Positions 55,783-64,000 of a DNA stretch of 64,000 nt are shown here, piece by piece. Under the pieces are notes generated by a model. The model did not search any database. It was not told where the DNA came from and saw only the letters and a program-made list of their open reading frames with translations. Both the position numbers and the translations under genes were made by a program. This stretch comes from an uncultured Pelagibacteraceae bacterium (lineage in GTDB: Bacteria > Pseudomonadota > Alphaproteobacteria > Pelagibacterales > Pelagibacteraceae): positions 1 to 64,000 of the forward strand of contig CACGXV010000004.1 in the NCBI GenBank assembly GCA_902577075.1, given 5' to 3'. Numbering within the stretch: position 1 is the first letter of the stretch; each line of letters opens with the position of its first letter.

Positions 55783-56039
55783 TTATTTGTTAAATATCTT
55801 TCTTTTAAATTTTTTCTTAGTTTATAATTTTTTTTTAATTTATACTCTTCTTTCATAGCTTTACTTTTCCTGATATATTTTTTTTTATATATCAAAAACC
55901 ATTTTCTTCCCTTCGTAAATTTGGCTCCTTTCGAACTATTGTGAAGCTCAAGTCTTTTTTTTATATTTTTTGTATAGCCTACATAAGATATACAGCTATT
56001 TAGCTTTTTTGATAATAACAAATATACATAATAGCTCAT
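55779..56039 (-). CDS. GIY-YIG domain protein (UPF0213-like)
   Basis: An 86-residue protein made almost entirely of a GIY-YIG nuclease fold: YYVYLLLS…SYVGYTKNIKKRLELHN with the conserved Arg, then a typical GAKFTKGRKWFLIY segment, and EEYKLKK with the catalytic Glu. Single-domain members often occur near variable loci; the substrate is unknown. It overlaps the large glycosyltransferase gene by 4 bases. The C-terminus is very basic. Confidence 0.83.
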   Translation of the reverse strand: MSYYVYLLLSKKLNSCISYVGYTKNIKKRLELHNSSKGAKFTKGRKWFLIYKKKYIRKSKAMKEEYKLKKNYKLRKNLKERYLTNK

Positions 56040-56081
56040 TATGCTTTATATTTATTAAAATTAATAAAAAAAACAATTTCT

Positions 56082-57044
56082 ATGTTTATACGACATTTAA
56101 AGAAACAAAGTAGATTCAAAAGATTTCTTTTAAAAATTCTTAATATTTATGCATTTGAAAAGGAAACTTTTAAATTGATTAACCCACTCTCTAAAAATAT
56201 TTCTTCAAACTACTATAAGTTAAATGATAAGACCTTTATTCTTTCAAGTGGATATTTAAATTTAAAAAGAAAAATTAAAAAAATAGATATCTACTTTAGA
56301 TACGCGCCAAATAACCAACTTTGGAACTCATCTAAAAGATGGAAAAGAATAATCCAAAATATCAATAAAGAAGATTTAATTTTGACTACATTAAATAGTT
56401 TAAAGAATAGTATATTATTTTTTCTAGAAAATAATAAAATTGATATAACTATTAATTTAATTTCAGACGCATCTAATCCAAAATTTGACTTATTGGTAAA
56501 AAAACTACTCAATAATAGAAATTTTAATATTAATTTTTTTGAAACTAAAAAATCAGGAAATAGAGGTTCCTTCTTAGAATGTTGTGATCAAGCTAAAAAT
56601 GCAGAGGATATAATTTTTTTTATTGAAGATGATTATTTGTTTGAAAAAAAATGTATTGACGAAATGGTCTTTGCGTATTCCAGAATATCTACAATGTTAG
56701 ATAACGATATATTTTTATGTCCAAGTGATTATCCTTTTTATTATGATGCTAATTATCATACATCCCTATTTATAGGTAAAAATTATAGATGGAGAACAGT
56801 TTTTGAAACATTATTAACTTTTATGTTTTCAAAAAAAATTTTAGATAAATATGAGAACAATATTAGATTAATAGGGGAACAAGAAAATCATCCTTTTGAA
56901 AAACCTTTACATTCTGTCTACTTAGAACAACCATGTTTGTCACCAGTAGGAACACTATCGCATCATATCTCAAAAAGTGTCCCATCCGTAAATGAGGATT
57001 GGTTAAAAACTTGGAATGTTAATTTTATAAAATCTGAAAATTAA
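56082..57044 (+). CDS. Putative GT-A glycosyltransferase
   Basis: A 320-residue protein with a central DXD-type metal/nucleotide-sugar motif in IIFFIEDDYLFEKKCIDEM, preceded by SGNRGSFLECCDQAKNAED, as in GT-A transferases that act on nucleotide sugars. The rest is not confidently matched to a GT family. It is the only plus-strand gene of the polysaccharide cluster, divergent from the GIY-YIG gene by 42 bases and convergent with hppA by 4 bases. Confidence 0.65.
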   Translation: MFIRHLKKQSRFKRFLLKILNIYAFEKETFKLINPLSKNISSNYYKLNDKTFILSSGYLNLKRKIKKIDIYFRYAPNNQLWNSSKRWKRIIQNINKEDLILTTLNSLKNSILFFLENNKIDITINLISDASNPKFDLLVKKLLNNRNFNINFFETKKSGNRGSFLECCDQAKNAEDIIFFIEDDYLFEKKCIDEMVFAYSRISTMLDNDIFLCPSDYPFYYDANYHTSLFIGKNYRWRTVFETLLTFMFSKKILDKYENNIRLIGEQENHPFEKPLHSVYLEQPCLSPVGTLSHHISKSVPSVNEDWLKTWNVNFIKSEN

Positions 57045-57048
57045 TTTT

Positions 57049-59154
57049 TTATCCAGCAATAACTGCCAACAACAACAATGCTACAATATTTGTTATTTTA
57101 ATCATAGGATTCACCGCAGGTCCAGCTGTGTCTTTATAAGGGTCACCTACAGTGTCACCAGTAACAGCTGCTTTGTGTGCTTCAGAACCTTTTCCACCAA
57201 ATTTTCCATCCTCAATATATTTTTTAGCGTTATCCCATGCTCCACCACCGGCTGTCATAGATACTGCAACAAATAAACCTGTGATAATTACTCCTAAAAG
57301 CATTGCACCAACTGCTGATAAAGCGGCCACTTGTCCACCTATAAAATAAATAATTATATAAAGAACTATAGGAGATAAAACTGGCAACAACGATGGAATT
57401 ATCATTTCTTTAATAGCTGCTTTTGTCAATAGATCGACTAATCTACCGTAATCTGGTTTTGCCTTACGCTTCATTATACCAGGTATTTTCTTGAACTGTC
57501 TTCTAACCTCAATAACCACGGCACCCCCTGCTCTACCAACTGCTTGCATACCCATAGATCCAAATAAATATGGAAGCATTCCACCAATTAATAAACCAAC
57601 AACAACGAATGGGTTAGATAAATCAAATGTAACTATAATTCCTTCTAAATTAGATCCAGCAACTTTGGAAAAATGTTTAATGTCTTCTGTATAAGCAGCA
57701 AATAAAACTAAAGCTCCAAGTCCTGCTGACCCTATTGCATAACCTTTTGTTACCGCTTTTGTAGTATTCCCAACCGCATCTAATGCATCAGTCGTTTTTC
57801 TAACATTTTTTGGAAGATTAGACATTTCTGCAATTCCCCCAGCATTATCAGTAACTGGACCATATGCATCTAAAGCTACAACCATACCAGCAAGAGCCAG
57901 CATTGTGGTGACTGCAATTGCAATCCCATACAAACCTGCAATATGATTAGTCAATAATATTCCACCAACAATAATTAATGCAGGGATAGCTGTTGCTTCC
58001 ATCGAAACTGCCAATCCTTGAATGACATTTGTACCATGACCCGTTGTTGAAGATTGAGCAACACTTTTAACTGGTCTATAGTCTGTGCCTGTATAGTATT
58101 CAGTAATCCATATAATTAATCCTGTGATAACAAGACCTATTATTCCACAAAAATATAAGCTTAAGCCAGTAAATGATTTTTCGTTTACAACGTACTCAGT
58201 AGTGAAACCAATTACATATTTAGTAATAGGATACAAGATAATTAGAGAGCTTATTGCAGTTATAACAAATCCTTTATACATCGCCTTCATAATATTTTTA
58301 TCATTACCGAGTGTTACAAAAAAAGTACCTAAAATTGATGTAAGTATGCATGCGCCACCAATCGCTAAAGGATAAATCATCATACTGAAGTCACCGATAA
58401 AAAATATTGAAGACAGAACCATTGTAGCAACAATTGTTACAGCATAAGTTTCAAACAAATCTGCTGCCATACCTGCGCAGTCTCCAACATTGTCACCAAC
58501 ATTATCAGCAATTACGGCAGGGTTTCTAGGATCATCTTCAGGAATACCTGCTTCTACTTTGCCAACTAAATCGGCACCAACATCTGCACCTTTAGTAAAA
58601 ATTCCTCCACCTAGTCTTGCAAATATAGATATCAGAGAAGCACCAAAACCAAGCGCAACTAAAGCATTAACTATTTCTCTTTCATCTATACCAATCTTTA
58701 CAAGAAAATAATAATAAACTGCAATTGATAACAGAGCTAGTCCAGCGACCAACATTCCAGTTACAGCTCCTGATTTAAAAGCAATTGATAGACCACTTGC
58801 AAGGCTTTTTCTTGAAGCTTCAGCTGTTCTTACATTTGCTTGAACTGAAACAAGCATACCAACATATCCAGCTATTCCTGACAATGCAGCTCCAATTAAG
58901 TAGCCTAGACCTACTAAAGGACTAAATGCAACAGAAATAATAATCAAAACAACAACTCCAACTATTGCAATAGTTTTATATTGTCTGTTTAAATATGCAC
59001 GAGCACCTACTTGAATAGCCGAAGCTATTTCGATCATTTTAGCATTACCAGAACTTGAGTTTAAGATATTTCGACCTGTAAAAAATCCGTAAATGATTGA
59101 TATAATTCCTGCTGCTATAATGTATAAAAGTATTGTTTCTGTTGATGAGTTCAT
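57049..59154 (-). CDS. hppA: Membrane-bound proton-pumping pyrophosphatase
   Basis: Couples pyrophosphate hydrolysis to proton transport across the inner membrane. It has about 16 helices, the substrate-binding cluster [48 protein letters not shown], and GNTTKA, where Lys at this position marks the potassium-independent subtype (Ala in the potassium-dependent one). [13 protein letters not shown] motif lies near the C-terminus. The length of 701 residues is typical. It is 74 bases downstream of thiL on the same strand and ends the riboflavin/thiamine gene run. Confidence 0.96.
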   Translation of the reverse strand: MNSSTETILLYIIAAGIISIIYGFFTGRNILNSSSGNAKMIEIASAIQVGARAYLNRQYKTIAIVGVVVLIIISVAFSPLVGLGYLIGAALSGIAGYVGMLVSVQANVRTAEASRKSLASGLSIAFKSGAVTGMLVAGLALLSIAVYYYFLVKIGIDEREIVNALVALGFGASLISIFARLGGGIFTKGADVGADLVGKVEAGIPEDDPRNPAVIADNVGDNVGDCAGMAADLFETYAVTIVATMVLSSIFFIGDFSMMIYPLAIGGACILTSILGTFFVTLGNDKNIMKAMYKGFVITAISSLIILYPITKYVIGFTTEYVVNEKSFTGLSLYFCGIIGLVITGLIIWITEYYTGTDYRPVKSVAQSSTTGHGTNVIQGLAVSMEATAIPALIIVGGILLTNHIAGLYGIAIAVTTMLALAGMVVALDAYGPVTDNAGGIAEMSNLPKNVRKTTDALDAVGNTTKAVTKGYAIGSAGLGALVLFAAYTEDIKHFSKVAGSNLEGIIVTFDLSNPFVVVGLLIGGMLPYLFGSMGMQAVGRAGGAVVIEVRRQFKKIPGIMKRKAKPDYGRLVDLLTKAAIKEMIIPSLLPVLSPIVLYIIIYFIGGQVAALSAVGAMLLGVIITGLFVAVSMTAGGGAWDNAKKYIEDGKFGGKGSEAHKAAVTGDTVGDPYKDTAGPAVNPMIKITNIVALLLLAVIAG

Positions 59155-59228
59155 TAGTTCCTTTGTTAAATATATTTATGGGGTCAATGTAATACAAAAA
59201 AAATTATAAAACGCAATGTTTAACTTCA

Positions 59229-60191
59229 TTAGAAATTATGGGAATATCCCTCATTATATCTGTGTTTTATAAGGTTTTTATTATGTATAATTTGATTACT
59301 TTTAATTTCATTAGTTAAATCTCCTATTAAAGTCACTTTTTGATTCATTCGTTTAAATAAAGATTTGATATATTTTCTATTTGACTTAGATGAGGTAAAT
59401 AGAATTTGATAATCATCTCCTTTAGAAATAAAACTTATTTTTTTTTTATTAGTTTTGACGAGATAAGATTTAAGTTTTGATGAAATAGGTATCTTTTCAA
59501 CATCCAATCTAAAATATAAATTACTTGTATTAATTAATTTAGATAAATCACCAAATAAACCGTCAGATATATCTATTGATGAATTGGCAAATTTTATTAT
59601 TTTTGAGCTAATTTTTGAAGGTAAATCTGGCATATAATATTTTTGAATAAAATATTTTCTTAGCTTGGTTTTTTTTAAAAATAACTTTTTTTTCAAAATT
59701 AATAAACCCAAATAACTATCACCGAGGTTTCCTGTAACATAAATATCATCTTTATTTTTACATTTATTTCTTCTGACTATTCTTTTTGAATAACCCATAC
59801 TAGTTATTGTGAATGTTGTTTTATTTGATCTTGTTGTATCACCACCTGACAATTTTATTTTATATTTTTTTTGCTCTTGTTTTAAACTTTTATGTATTAG
59901 GTTTAAATTTTTTTTTGAAAAAGATTTTTTATTTCCACTGGCACCAATAAAAATAAACTTTGGTTTTACAGCCTTGCAATACAAATCTGATATTGAAGAT
60001 CTTACTATTTTTTTAATTACTAAATCAGGTTTTTTAAAATCAAGAAAATGAACTCCCTCAACATAAGTATCAGAAGAAACAACAACATTATTTTTTTTAT
60101 CAAAAAAAACATCATCGTTTAAATTTAATGCTGATGGATTATTATAAGTTAATTTTTTGAAATACTTTTGAATTAAAGCAAATTCATTCAT
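59229..60191 (-). CDS. thiL: Thiamine-monophosphate kinase
   Basis: Phosphorylates thiamine monophosphate to the diphosphate coenzyme. It has the PurM-like fold with NLNDDVFF (metal site), SSDTYVEGVHF, LSGGDTTRS, SIDISDGLFGDLSKL and FISKGDDYQILFT. The length of 320 residues is normal. It overlaps nusB by 8 bases; nusB-thiL is a conserved pair. Confidence 0.92.
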   Translation of the reverse strand: MNEFALIQKYFKKLTYNNPSALNLNDDVFFDKKNNVVVSSDTYVEGVHFLDFKKPDLVIKKIVRSSISDLYCKAVKPKFIFIGASGNKKSFSKKNLNLIHKSLKQEQKKYKIKLSGGDTTRSNKTTFTITSMGYSKRIVRRNKCKNKDDIYVTGNLGDSYLGLLILKKKLFLKKTKLRKYFIQKYYMPDLPSKISSKIIKFANSSIDISDGLFGDLSKLINTSNLYFRLDVEKIPISSKLKSYLVKTNKKKISFISKGDDYQILFTSSKSNRKYIKSLFKRMNQKVTLIGDLTNEIKSNQIIHNKNLIKHRYNEGYSHNF

Positions 60192-60588
60192 TGCTAATTC
60201 TAATTTTTTTTGAAATTTTATCTAATAATGCATTTAAGTATTTAGTTTGTGAGTCATCAATAAAAAAATTTGATGCCTTTAAATACTCATTAATAATGAT
60301 TTTGATAGAAGTATTTGGTTTGTATAAAAATTCAAAAATTGCACTTTTGATAATAATTTGAAAAACTTTATCCATATTTTTAATTTTCAAATCCTGATTT
60401 AAATGGTTATCGATCTCTGCATTTATTAATTCTTCTCTCTCTAAAGTGCCGTTGACAATATCTTTAATAAATTTTTTAAACCTGTGTTTTGGAAAACTGA
60501 TATTTTCCTCATTGTTATAAAGTTTTCCATAAAGTTTTTGAATAATTATCACTCTAGGATTTCTTTGTGGAGAAAATTGAATAGTCAT
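60184..60588 (-). CDS. nusB: Transcription antitermination factor NusB
   Basis: All-helical RNA-binding protein that with NusE (S10) forms the rRNA antitermination complex. PQRNPRVIIIQKLYGKLYN is the N-terminal arginine-rich motif, and the segment SAIFEFLYKPNTSIKIIINEYLKASNFF…KYLNALLDKI matches the conserved C-terminal half. The length of 134 residues is slightly short. It starts 3 bases after ribH. Confidence 0.9.
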   Translation of the reverse strand: MTIQFSPQRNPRVIIIQKLYGKLYNNEENISFPKHRFKKFIKDIVNGTLEREELINAEIDNHLNQDLKIKNMDKVFQIIIKSAIFEFLYKPNTSIKIIINEYLKASNFFIDDSQTKYLNALLDKISKKIRISNE

Positions 60589-60591
60589 AAT

Positions 60592-60978
60592 TTATTGAAA
60601 GAGAACTGATAATACTGCTTCTGCTGCTTCAGATCCTTTCTTACCACGTTCTACAGCTTGTTTTTTACTTAAGCATGTGATCACACCGTTTCCAACAGGT
60701 TTCCTTGATGTAATTGATAATGTCATTAATGCGTCCGTTGTAGATTTGGATATAAAATCAAAATGTGGTGTTTGTCCTTTAATCACACATCCTAAAGCTA
60801 TAAATCCATTAAATTTTTTTAAATTCTTGGCGATTGTAACAGGAATTTCAAAAGCGCCTGGTACCCTAATTACATCAATATTACACTTATTTTTTATTTT
60901 ATTTTTTGCACTTTTTAACAAAGAATTCGCAATGCTTTCATAATAACTTGCAACAACTATTAGAATTTTTTTTCTCAT
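60592..60978 (-). CDS. ribH: 6,7-dimethyl-8-ribityllumazine synthase
   Basis: Penultimate riboflavin step, forming the icosahedral or pentameric lumazine synthase. It shows SYYESIANSLLKSA, VPGAFEIPVTIAKNL, IALGCVIKGQTPHFDFISKS and VGNGVITCLSKKQAVERG with the conserved catalytic His. At 128 residues it is shorter than the usual 150-160 because the N-terminal strand is trimmed, as often seen in small pentameric forms. It overlaps ribBA by 4 bases. Confidence 0.94.
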   Translation of the reverse strand: MRKKILIVVASYYESIANSLLKSAKNKIKNKCNIDVIRVPGAFEIPVTIAKNLKKFNGFIALGCVIKGQTPHFDFISKSTTDALMTLSITSRKPVGNGVITCLSKKQAVERGKKGSEAAEAVLSVLFQ

Positions 60979-62096
60979 TTTATAATTTCCTGTTTTTTTA
61001 TTTTAATTCCATATCCGTCTAATCCTATCACTTTTTTTTTTGATCTAGTAACAAGTATCATATTTTTTATATTTAAAGATTTAATAATTTGGGCTCCAAT
61101 GCCATAATTTTTAATCAATTTATCATGACCTTTTTTGTAGAAAGTTTTACTTTTATACTGTTTGAGTGTTTGTGTTACTGATTTCAAATTAGGATCTCTA
61201 ATAAATACAAGAACACAATTATTGAATTTTTTAAAATAAGTAATTGTTTTATCAAATGAATTTGGCAGTTTTTGGTTAATAAGATAATTTTGAACTACAT
61301 TAGATGATATTACTCTTAATCGAGGTACTACTTCTTTTTTTAAAGTACCTTTGATTAATGCAAAGTTTTCAGACCCATCAAGGATATTTTCAAATACTTT
61401 AATTTTAAATTTTTGTTTTTGAACAATGATTGAAGAGGTTTTTTTTAATTTGATTAATTTCTCTCTCTTTAATCTATAAGCAATTAGATCCTCAATCTTT
61501 CCTATTTTAAGCTTATGTCTTTTTGCAAAATTAAATAATGTTTTGCCAGTAGCCATTTTTCCATCATCTGCCATAATTTCACAAATGACTGCGGAATTAT
61601 TTTTTTTGGCAAGTTTTGATATATCTACTGAAGCTTCTGTGTGTCCCGCTCGTACAAGAACACCCCCGTCTCTTGCTATAACTGGAAATATATGTCCAGG
61701 AGATACTATATCAGTTTTTTTTGCACTTTTATTTGATGCAGCTTTAATTGTTTTCGCTCGATCATAAGCTGATATACCTGTAGTAACACCTTTTTTAGCC
61801 TCTATAGAATATGTGAAAGCAGTTTTGCTTCTAGATTGATTAATTGGTGAAGCTAAAGTTAGCCCGAGTTTTTTAGATTGCCCACTATCCATTGCTAAAC
61901 AGATCAATCCTCTAGCATGTTTTGCCATAAAATTTATGTGTTTAGGGCTGACTGCAGATGTAGAAATTACTAAATCACCTTCATTTTCCATTTCTTCGTG
62001 TTTGCTTTCGTCATCAACAAGAATATACATTCCATTTTTTTTGACAGTCTTGATAATACTTTCTATTGAACTAAAATTACTTTTTTTCATTAACAA
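60975..62096 (-). CDS. ribB: 3,4-dihydroxy-2-butanone-4-phosphate synthase with degenerate GTP cyclohydrolase II domain
   Basis: The N-terminal RibB domain (1-210) converts ribulose 5-phosphate to DHBP; it has AYDRAKTI, HIFPVIARDGGVLVRAGHTEAS and the acidic loop. The acidic loop reads DDE…ENEGD with about four extra residues and Met in place of the usual Arg. The C-terminal half has GCHII architecture (NYGIGAQIIKSLNIK…GLDGYGIKI), but the three zinc cysteines of the RVHSECLTGD region are missing (RVISSNVV), so GTP cyclohydrolase II activity is unlikely. A separate RibA is expected elsewhere. Length 373. Confidence 0.9.
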   Translation of the reverse strand: MLMKKSNFSSIESIIKTVKKNGMYILVDDESKHEEMENEGDLVISTSAVSPKHINFMAKHARGLICLAMDSGQSKKLGLTLASPINQSRSKTAFTYSIEAKKGVTTGISAYDRAKTIKAASNKSAKKTDIVSPGHIFPVIARDGGVLVRAGHTEASVDISKLAKKNNSAVICEIMADDGKMATGKTLFNFAKRHKLKIGKIEDLIAYRLKREKLIKLKKTSSIIVQKQKFKIKVFENILDGSENFALIKGTLKKEVVPRLRVISSNVVQNYLINQKLPNSFDKTITYFKKFNNCVLVFIRDPNLKSVTQTLKQYKSKTFYKKGHDKLIKNYGIGAQIIKSLNIKNMILVTRSKKKVIGLDGYGIKIKKQEIIK

Positions 62097-62670
62097 ACTT
62101 TTTTACATACTTAGACATAATATCTATTTCAACATTTACTAAATCATTTTTCTTTAAATTAATTAAATTTGTCAATTTTAATGTGTGAGGTATAACCCAT
62201 ATTTCAAATGAATTTTTTTTAATTTTTGAAATAGTTAGAGATACTCCATTAATTAGTATAGATGCTTTTTCAACTAATTGTTTTTTAAATAAATTACTAA
62301 TTTTAAAATCTAATATGTGTGACTTATCTACTTTTTTTATACTTTTTAAAGAACAGACTGTATCTACGTGACCTTGGCAGATATGACCTGAAATATTATC
62401 ACCAAATTTTAATGGTTTTTCTAAATTGATTTCATCACCAATTTTAATATTTTTGTATTTTGATTTAGCCAAAGTTTCATTTGATAAATAAAATTCTAAA
62501 ATCTTATTTTTATATGAGATTAAGGTAAGACAAACACCATCACAAGAAATTGAAATGCCTAGATTTTTTTTTGACACTTTTAAAGAAGACCTAATGAATA
62601 AATTGATTCCCTTAGTTCTTTTTTTTATACTGCTTATTTTCCCTTTGTTAAATATAATTCCATTAAACAT
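62077..62670 (-). CDS. ribE: Riboflavin synthase alpha subunit
   Basis: Dismutates two lumazine molecules to riboflavin. It has two repeated barrels: MFNGI start (usual MFTGI), SISCDGVCLTL, GHICQGHVDTVC and, in the second half, ILINGVSLTISKI with VIPHTLKLTNL. The length of 197 residues is normal. The overlap with ribBA is 20 bases, and it starts one base after ribD. Confidence 0.94.
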   Translation of the reverse strand: MFNGIIFNKGKISSIKKRTKGINLFIRSSLKVSKKNLGISISCDGVCLTLISYKNKILEFYLSNETLAKSKYKNIKIGDEINLEKPLKFGDNISGHICQGHVDTVCSLKSIKKVDKSHILDFKISNLFKKQLVEKASILINGVSLTISKIKKNSFEIWVIPHTLKLTNLINLKKNDLVNVEIDIMSKYVKKFVNEKK

Positions 62671-62671
62671 T

Positions 62672-63769
62672 TTAATAATAATGAGTAAGTGTATCGTTAC
62701 CTAAATATGTATTTATTTTTTTTTTATTTTTGTAGTTTTTATTAATCATTTTAACTAATGATGATATATTAATTTTATGTCTATTTAAGATTATTTTGTC
62801 GCTTTTAAAAAAATAGAATTCATTTAATAAATTTTCCTTAAGGAAATTAGTCATTAAATCCTTTCCGGACTCTATCAATACCCTATGAAGTCCTAACGTA
62901 TAAATTTTATGAGTAATTTTTTTAAGATTTAAATCTGAGTTATTTTCAGCCTTTTGGAAAATAAGTTTAACGCCTTTATTTTTTAACAATTTAATTTTTG
63001 AGATATTTTTAGAACTATGAAAGATAATCAATTTATTCTTTTTTGAATTTTTAATCACAAAACAATTTACTTTTATTTTTAAATTTTTATCAATTACTAT
63101 TACTCTTGGTGAATATTTTTCTAATCCACTTAATCTACAATTTAGTTTAGGATTATCTGTATTAACAGTTTTGTAAGAGGTCAATATTGCATGATTTTGA
63201 AATCTTAAAATATGCGACACCTTTCTAGAATGCTCGTTTGTTATTGAAGAATTATTTCTTAAAATATTAAAATTTGATGAACTTGCAATTTTTCCTATAA
63301 TATAGGGAGCCTTTTTCAGTCTAATATAATTATATTCTTTATAAAGGTTGTAAACTTTATTTTTTTGAAGACCTGATTTTACTTTTATATTTTTTGATTT
63401 TAATATTTTTTTTGTTTTATTAAAAGTTCGAAAATCTTTATCCTCTATTGAGTAATAAACCTTTTGAATTTTATTTTTAATTATCGCATTTGTACATGGG
63501 GGTGTTTTTCCATGATGAGAACATGGCTCAAGTGTTGAATATAATGTTGTTCCTTTATTAAATCGATTTTTACTTAAAGCAATATTTTCTGCGTGTGGCC
63601 TACCTCCATAATTAGTAGTTGCAAACGATAATATTTTATTTTTTTTTACTATGATGCAACCAACAGATGGATTTGTTCCTGTTAAATATTTATTATTCTC
63701 TGCTAAGTTAATAGCAAAATTCATAATTTTTTTATCTAAGGATTTATAATTATCTTTTTTTAAAGACAT
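62672..63769 (-). CDS. ribD: Riboflavin biosynthesis deaminase/reductase RibD
   Basis: Two-step enzyme: an N-terminal zinc deaminase and a C-terminal NADPH reductase. The deaminase site is intact ([11 protein letters not shown] and [17 protein letters not shown]). The reductase half ([36 protein letters not shown]) is diverged and Lys/Asn-rich but full length. The length is 365 residues. It overlaps nrdR by 20 bases, in the usual nrdR-ribD order. Confidence 0.92.
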   Translation of the reverse strand: MSLKKDNYKSLDKKIMNFAINLAENNKYLTGTNPSVGCIIVKKNKILSFATTNYGGRPHAENIALSKNRFNKGTTLYSTLEPCSHHGKTPPCTNAIIKNKIQKVYYSIEDKDFRTFNKTKKILKSKNIKVKSGLQKNKVYNLYKEYNYIRLKKAPYIIGKIASSSNFNILRNNSSITNEHSRKVSHILRFQNHAILTSYKTVNTDNPKLNCRLSGLEKYSPRVIVIDKNLKIKVNCFVIKNSKKNKLIIFHSSKNISKIKLLKNKGVKLIFQKAENNSDLNLKKITHKIYTLGLHRVLIESGKDLMTNFLKENLLNEFYFFKSDKIILNRHKINISSLVKMINKNYKNKKKINTYLGNDTLTHYY

Positions 63770-64000
63770 CTATTCTATCCACAAATTGAACAAAGTCTTT
63801 TTCTTCTCTAAAATTTCTATAAACAGATGCAAAACGAACATATGCTACAGGGTCAAGTTCTTTAAGTCCTTCCATGACCATGGTCCCGATCGTGTTAGAT
63901 GAAATTTCACTTTGACCTAATTCCTCAAGAGATCTGCTTATTTTTGAAATAAATTTTTCAGCTGTTTCTGTATCAATCGGTCTTTTTTTCAAAGCAACAT
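63750..64000 (-). CDS. nrdR: Transcriptional repressor NrdR, C-terminal part (5' end outside window)
   Basis: Repressor of ribonucleotide reductase genes. Only the C-terminal ATP-cone domain is visible (…[37 protein letters not shown]). The frame is open to the window end, so the TTG at 63992 in the ORF track is not the true start; the zinc ribbon and most of the N-terminus lie beyond the edge. It probably leads the riboflavin operon. Confidence 0.93.
   Translation of the reverse strand, partial: VALKKRPIDTETAEKFISKISRSLEELGQSEISSNTIGTMVMEGLKELDPVAYVRFASVYRNFREEKDFVQFVDRIDVFKKR

Overview
The window is a very AT-rich, densely packed piece of an alphaproteobacterial chromosome. It most likely comes from a SAR11 (Pelagibacterales) bacterium. 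The reasons are strong A/T bias at all codon positions, Lys/Asn/Ile-rich proteins, near-absent intergenic DNA, many start/stop overlaps, alphaproteobacterial gene orders, and a short hypervariable island of surface-polysaccharide genes. The assignment is by pattern recognition; no search was run.

Layout. 1-9.6 kb: argS (cut by the window edge), a small membrane protein, nagZ, scpA-scpB, tatABC, serS, yajC-secD-secF. This joins peptidoglycan recycling, chromosome condensation, Tat export and the Sec accessory proteins. 9.6-22.4 kb: a urate-hydroxylase-like membrane protein, uvrA, ssb, gyrA, coaD, a periplasmic PPIase, tgt, tRNA-Lys, an M48 protease, a DUF502 protein, recG and sdhE. 22.4-31 kb: tRNA-Ser, rarD, then a cell-wall/replication run (mltB-like, SPOR lipoprotein, dacA-like, tmk, holB, metG, tatD, MBL hydrolase). 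31-40 kb: a GPx-like protein, nhaA, a zinc-ribbon protein, tRNA-Pro, an NDUFS4-like protein, an SbmA-like protein, glpX, tRNA-Glu, bamE, a bc1-complex chaperone, rpmF (too short for the ORF track), plsX, ihfA, merR, rpmG, chorismate mutase and ctaA. 40-49 kb: two O-acetylhomoserine-sulfhydrylase-type genes around an alpha/beta hydrolase, rplM-rpsI, argC, hom and two transporters.

49-57 kb is the accessory part. It holds a roughly 520-bp gene-free stretch with a degenerate direct repeat, a short MGMT, an unexpectedly GC-rich block that folds into several hairpins with three GNRA tetraloops and ends like a terminator (candidate structured RNA), two small membrane proteins, a tyrosine recombinase with a perfect 13-7-13 inverted repeat (lox/att-like geometry) over its promoter, and a glycosyltransferase cluster (GT11 fucosyltransferase-like, GT9-like, a 704-aa double glycosyltransferase, a DXD-type transferase) with a GIY-YIG protein. 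57-64 kb returns to core: hppA, thiL, nusB and the riboflavin genes ribH-ribBA-ribE-ribD behind nrdR.

The points most worth following up are the candidate structured RNA at 49758-49942, the lox-like site at 50743-50775, a queuine tRNA-ribosyltransferase that has lost its whole zinc site, a metY-type leader resembling the SAM-II/SAM-V riboswitch context, and back-to-back start codons in a CATATG shared by bamE and the bc1 chaperone gene. No rRNA, CRISPR array, insertion sequence or prophage was seen.
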